Shown here: one piece after another, positions 7,854-10,585 of the stretch | How the letters are laid out: every line of letters begins with the position of its first letter | How positions within the stretch are numbered: position 1 is the stretch's first letter | From: Alistipes sp. | GTDB taxonomy: Bacteria; Bacteroidota; Bacteroidia; Bacteroidales; Rikenellaceae | NCBI GenBank assembly: GCA_017559615.1 | Contig: JAFYRB010000021.1 | Span: 1-10,585 of the forward strand | Direction: 5' to 3' | DNA: 10,585 nt | Made by a program: the position numbers and the translations under genes | Notes under the pieces: model-generated | Told to the model about the DNA's origin: nothing | The model's database searches: none | Seen by the model: the letters and a program-made list of their open reading frames with translations, nothing else

Positions 7854-8489
7854 CTATAACGTATCTATAGAGGTTATATTGCCGAAATATTTATCAAAAC
7901 ACCTATCAATAACCTCAATACCACTCTGCGTGCATAAGCCTCGGATAAAGATTACCAAAGCGTAGGCAATCCTCGACACCACGTGTACGCTATCCATCGT
8001 ATCGAACATATCCATATGCGCAATACCGTGTACGCTATCCTGCAATACCCTAACCACAAGGTCGCTATCTGCCGTTACGGTGAAGTATCCCGATGCTACA
8101 CACCCCTTAACCCATCTTCGCAAATCCTCCTTCGAGTTTGCCTTGGTATCACCCTCCAGGCGCTCAAACACCTTTGGATAGAAGCGCTTCAAGTTGGCAC
8201 GAATACGGCCCGAGATAGGAGCATAGACAATCATATCGCGAAGACAGATAAGCATCACCTCGAGGCTATTCTCCACACTCTGACTATTCTCCACACGGCG
8301 CTGCTGTCCCTTTACCAGAAAATGGAGGATGCTCTGATACAGCAGCTCCTCCTTATCACCAAATAGCTCATACAGCGTACGCTTGGAGATGCTCAATTCC
8401 TGAGCGATATCATCCATTCGTACGGCCTTAACTCCCTGTGTTACAAACATTGAGGAGGCTCGTTCTATGATTATTTCCCTTTGTGTCAT
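7854..8489 (-). CDS. TetR/AcrR-family transcriptional regulator, first gene of the efflux operon
   Basis: A 211-residue one-component regulator. The N-terminal DNA-binding domain is classic TetR: REIIIERASSMFVTQGVK (helix 1), VRMDDIAQELSISKRTLYEL (helix-turn-helix, about residues 23-42) and FGDKEELL (start of helix 4). The rest (about 50-211) is helical, as expected for the ligand-binding and dimer domain, with no recognisable ligand signature. I chose ATG 8487-8489. The frame stays open to an ATG at 8541-8543, but that 18-residue extension is hydrophobic and Cys-rich, lies upstream of the usual family start, and would overlap the promoter and the preceding terminator. It is the first of five co-directional genes, so it probably represses its own operon and is released by a pump substrate. 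That is the normal TetR mode, but the effector here is unknown. Confidence 0.94.
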   Translation of the reverse strand: MTQREIIIERASSMFVTQGVKAVRMDDIAQELSISKRTLYELFGDKEELLYQSILHFLVKGQQRRVENSQSVENSLEVMLICLRDMIVYAPISGRIRANLKRFYPKVFERLEGDTKANSKEDLRRWVKGCVASGYFTVTADSDLVVRVLQDSVHGIAHMDMFDTMDSVHVVSRIAYALVIFIRGLCTQSGIEVIDRCFDKYFGNITSIDTL

Positions 8490-8502
8490 AATCTTATTGT
8501 AG

Positions 8503-8518
8503 GTTTGACACTGCAAAC
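8503..8518. promoter_or_regulatory. Candidate TetR operator (GTTTG-N6-CAAAC)
   Basis: An inverted repeat with 5-base arms, GTTTG (8503-8507) and CAAAC (8514-8518). It overlaps the -7 element of the operon promoter and the expected transcription start, where a TetR dimer would block initiation. The arms are short and there is no second copy to compare, so this is a position-supported guess. Confidence 0.45.
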
Positions 8519-8544
8519 ATAGAACAAAAAACTCGAAAAACAAA
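8514..8544 (-). promoter_or_regulatory. Bacteroides-type promoter of the TetR-efflux operon
   Basis: On the minus strand a -33 TTTG (8544-8541) is followed by a 19-base spacer and a -7 TATGTTTG (8521-8514), an exact match to the Bacteroidota primary sigma consensus TAnnTTTG. Transcription should begin around 8507-8511, leaving a leader of about 20 bases before the TetR ATG at 8489. No comparable match was seen in the other gaps of the operon. Confidence 0.75.
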
Positions 8545-8565
8545 AAAAGTTTTCGAGTTTTTTTT
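8526..8565 (-). terminator. Intrinsic terminator after the GH97 gene
   Basis: Arms AAAAAACTCGAAAA (8526-8539) and TTTTCGAGTTTTTT (8550-8563) form a 14-base inverted repeat with a 10-base loop. On the minus strand the CTCG/CGAG core is followed by six Ts, about 30 bases past the GH97 stop at 8592. Pairing is mostly A-T, so the stem is modest. Symmetry would allow some function on the + strand too. The -33 element of the next promoter lies in its loop. Confidence 0.75.
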
Positions 8566-8591
8566 ATGCTTGGTTTAAAATTTTAGCTACG

Positions 8592-10585
8592 CTACTGCTC
8601 GGGCTGCAGTTCAATAGCGAAGCCGCCGCCAGGTGCCATATGCAATTTGAGCTTATCGACACTCGTCACGGTACACCTCTCCACGACATACTTTTGCGGA
8701 TAGGTATCCCACGCAGCACCCGCGCCATCACGATATATCGTAGCCTCGTAAATCGTGTTATCGTTAAGGAAGTCGAATGCCAATGTCACGTCGCGCGCCT
8801 CGCCATCGGTGATACCTCCAACATACCAATTCTCCGAGTGCTTATCCTTACGCACCGTAACGCAGTAGTCGCCCACCTTCGCCTCTGGAACGCGCGTATC
8901 TGCCCAATCTACAGGCACATTGCGGATAAACTCCAGCACCTTTGGATGCTCACGATAGTTCTCCGGAAGGTCGGCAACCATCTGTATAGGGCTGTAGAAC
9001 ACCACATATAACGCCAGCTGATGCGCCAACGTAGAGTTCACGAAGAACTTATAATCGTGGTTAGCATCAACGGCATACTCCTCGTTCTTTGCCGCCGCAT
9101 TCACGCTATTGTGGTAGCGCACGTCGAAGATACCTGGGGTGAAGTCCATAGCTCCCGCGAGGTTACGCGTAAATGGCAACGTAGGGTTATGGTCTATTGA
9201 GTTTCCGCTATTCCAAGCCTGCCACTCCTGACCTCGCATACCCTCGGCACTCATAAGATTTGGGTAGGTACGACAGATACCCGTAGGGTGTACAGGCTCG
9301 TGAATATCTACCATAAGTCTATTCTTCGCCGCCTCCACAACGGTCCAATTATAGTGGTTGACCATCTCGTAGCTATTATGCAGACGATTGCGGATAACAC
9401 CCACATAACCCGTCTTAACCGAAGGTACGCCCTGCTCGGCATAGTAGCGATAGGCCTCCTCCATCTGCTCCTCGTAGTTCTCGACATTGGCATAGGTTTC
9501 GTGGTGGCCTATAAGTGCCACACCACACTCCTTGCCATAGGCTACAATCTCCGCAATATCGAAATCGCCATACGGCATCGAGTACTCGAAGCGCTCGTCA
9601 CGGCCCCAGCCTACGTTCCAACCCTCAACCAACACGCCACCAAAGCCATTCTCGGCAGCAAAGTCGATATATCGCTTCACGTTCTCGGTCGTAGCACAGT
9701 GAGGCGCACCACCATCACAATCCCACGTCGAGAGTTTGAGGTGCATCTCCCACCACACGCCAACATACTTCATAGGCTTTATCCACGATGTATCCTCCAA
9801 GCGGCAAGGCTCATTGAGATTAAGAACGATGGTCGACTCTACCAATGCTCCCGCCCTATCGCCTACGATAATCACACGCCACGGCGTTGCGAAAGGCAAC
9901 TCCACAGGAGACTTAACCTCGCCAAGCGATGCAAGATCCGAGATAAAGCTATTTGTCGCGCCATCGTAACGCAACGACATTGCCGCATAGTCCCACAACG
10001 CCGCCTCGTGAATAGCAACGTGTGTGCCACGCGACGTGATAAGCGTTACGGGGATATTCACCGAAGGGTAAGGCAACTTACGATTTCCGAGCGACGACTG
10101 AGCCATATTCTCAAGCGTGATACCCGACATTGGAGTGTGCATATAGGCATACTCATCATCGTCATAACTACCTGCTATCCAATGAGCTTCGCAATCCTCG
10201 GCAAATCTAAACGAGGTCTTCTCATCCTTAACAAAGTGACTACCCTGGCCCGCAATACGATAGCGCATACCCACACCATCGTTATAGGCTCTAAACTCCA
10301 CAACAATCTCCTTCTGCGCCTGGTTTTTAAATGTCGCAGCGATGGCGTTATACTTATCCATAATCACCGCACGCTCACCCCACACAGGCTCCCACGACTT
10401 ATTAGCTGAGCTATGCTCCACAGCCACCAACTCAAGGCCCGAGGTATAATCCTCCTCCGAGGTTACGATACCGAGCGACGACTGCTCCAACACACTCTCA
10501 CCATCGAAGGTAAGTGTGTAGTAAGGCACACCCTCATCCGTAGCACCGACCTCAACAACGATACGGCCATCGGGCGATGTAACGA
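8592..10585 (-). CDS. Glycoside hydrolase family 97 (SusB-like, probable inverting alpha-glucosidase), 5' end outside window
   Basis: The C-terminal 663 residues of a GH97 enzyme; the frame is open to the right edge (VTSPDGRIVVEVGA upstream of the internal GTG at 10529). About 30-50 residues, presumably including a signal peptide, are missing. Domain order: the GH97 N-terminal beta-sandwich (about residues 1-260 of the visible part), the (beta/alpha)8 catalytic domain starting near WIKPMKYVGVWWEMH, and a C-terminal beta domain (from about 560). The strand motif VKTGYVG has Gly (residue 392) where, as I recall, retaining alpha-galactosidase members carry the Asp nucleophile. IHEPVHPTGICRTYPN supplies Glu429, corresponding to the catalytic base Glu439 of Bacteroides thetaiotaomicron SusB. 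This favours an inverting alpha-glucoside hydrolase in the periplasm. PENY and NVPVDW are other conserved family motifs. No sus-type partners are visible here. It ends at its own terminator, so it is probably not part of the efflux operon. Confidence 0.94.
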   Translation of the reverse strand, partial: VTSPDGRIVVEVGATDEGVPYYTLTFDGESVLEQSSLGIVTSEEDYTSGLELVAVEHSSANKSWEPVWGERAVIMDKYNAIAATFKNQAQKEIVVEFRAYNDGVGMRYRIAGQGSHFVKDEKTSFRFAEDCEAHWIAGSYDDDEYAYMHTPMSGITLENMAQSSLGNRKLPYPSVNIPVTLITSRGTHVAIHEAALWDYAAMSLRYDGATNSFISDLASLGEVKSPVELPFATPWRVIIVGDRAGALVESTIVLNLNEPCRLEDTSWIKPMKYVGVWWEMHLKLSTWDCDGGAPHCATTENVKRYIDFAAENGFGGVLVEGWNVGWGRDERFEYSMPYGDFDIAEIVAYGKECGVALIGHHETYANVENYEEQMEEAYRYYAEQGVPSVKTGYVGVIRNRLHNSYEMVNHYNWTVVEAAKNRLMVDIHEPVHPTGICRTYPNLMSAEGMRGQEWQAWNSGNSIDHNPTLPFTRNLAGAMDFTPGIFDVRYHNSVNAAAKNEEYAVDANHDYKFFVNSTLAHQLALYVVFYSPIQMVADLPENYREHPKVLEFIRNVPVDWADTRVPEAKVGDYCVTVRKDKHSENWYVGGITDGEARDVTLAFDFLNDNTIYEATIYRDGAGAAWDTYPQKYVVERCTVTSVDKLKLHMAPGGGFAIELQPEQ

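Noticed and set aside
7983..8366. A 127-codon open frame on the + strand opposite the TetR gene
   Set aside because: Register-matched antisense shadow of a clear TetR gene.
8576..8585. Short palindrome TAAAATTTTA just after the GH97 stop
   Set aside because: A ten-base A/T palindrome is expected by chance in this A/T-rich spacer, and it adds nothing to the adjacent terminator.
9288..10409. A 373-codon open frame on the + strand opposite the GH97 gene
   Set aside because: Same explanation: it is the register-matched antisense of a gene that rarely uses TTA, CTA or TCA. The GH97 motifs on the minus strand are unambiguous.
10527..10529. GTG at 10529 as the start of the GH97 gene
   Set aside because: Upstream in-frame codons to the edge encode typical GH97 N-terminal sequence (SPDGRIVVEV); this Val is internal.

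Overview
The window looks like chromosomal DNA from a gut-type Bacteroidales (phylum Bacteroidota). Three things point there: the protein families (a Bacteroidales-style C-terminal processing protease, a GH97 glycoside hydrolase, and a TolC/MFP/RND pump followed by a small PII-like protein), start codons preceded by A-rich sequence rather than strong Shine-Dalgarno sites, and a promoter matching the Bacteroides -33 TTTG / -7 TAnnTTTG consensus. Base composition is near-balanced by eye. I cannot name a genus; Rikenellaceae or a related family is a guess.

Layout. Positions 1-1466 (+) hold the 3' part of a secreted S41 (CtpA-like) serine protease with PDZ and catalytic domains. Its stop codon overlaps by one base the start of a small single-pass membrane protein with a very acidic tail (1466-1705, +). 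A perfect 19-bp inverted repeat (1721-1762) separates this pair from a convergent five-gene operon on the minus strand. In transcription order the operon is a TetR-family regulator (8489-7854), a TolC-type outer membrane protein (7805-6417), a lipoprotein membrane fusion protein (6376-5360), an AcrB-type RND permease (5314-2156) and a 97-residue PII-like protein (2101-1808). Spacings are 40-54 bases throughout. A GH97 glycosidase (minus strand, from beyond the right edge to 8592) lies upstream of the operon and is closed by its own A/T-rich hairpin.

How it fits together. The three pump proteins should form one tripartite efflux system across both membranes. The TetR gene comes first in the operon, behind a single recognisable promoter whose -7 element and expected transcription start are spanned by an inverted repeat. 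The simplest reading is an autoregulated, ligand-inducible efflux operon. The last gene is the least understood part: a small predicted cytoplasmic PII-like protein, preceded by a strong UUCG-capped hairpin that is not a terminator. It may adjust or sense pump activity. The GH97 enzyme and the protease appear to be separate transcription units.

There is no gene-free stretch longer than about 100 bases. I saw no RNA genes, mobile elements or CRISPR arrays.
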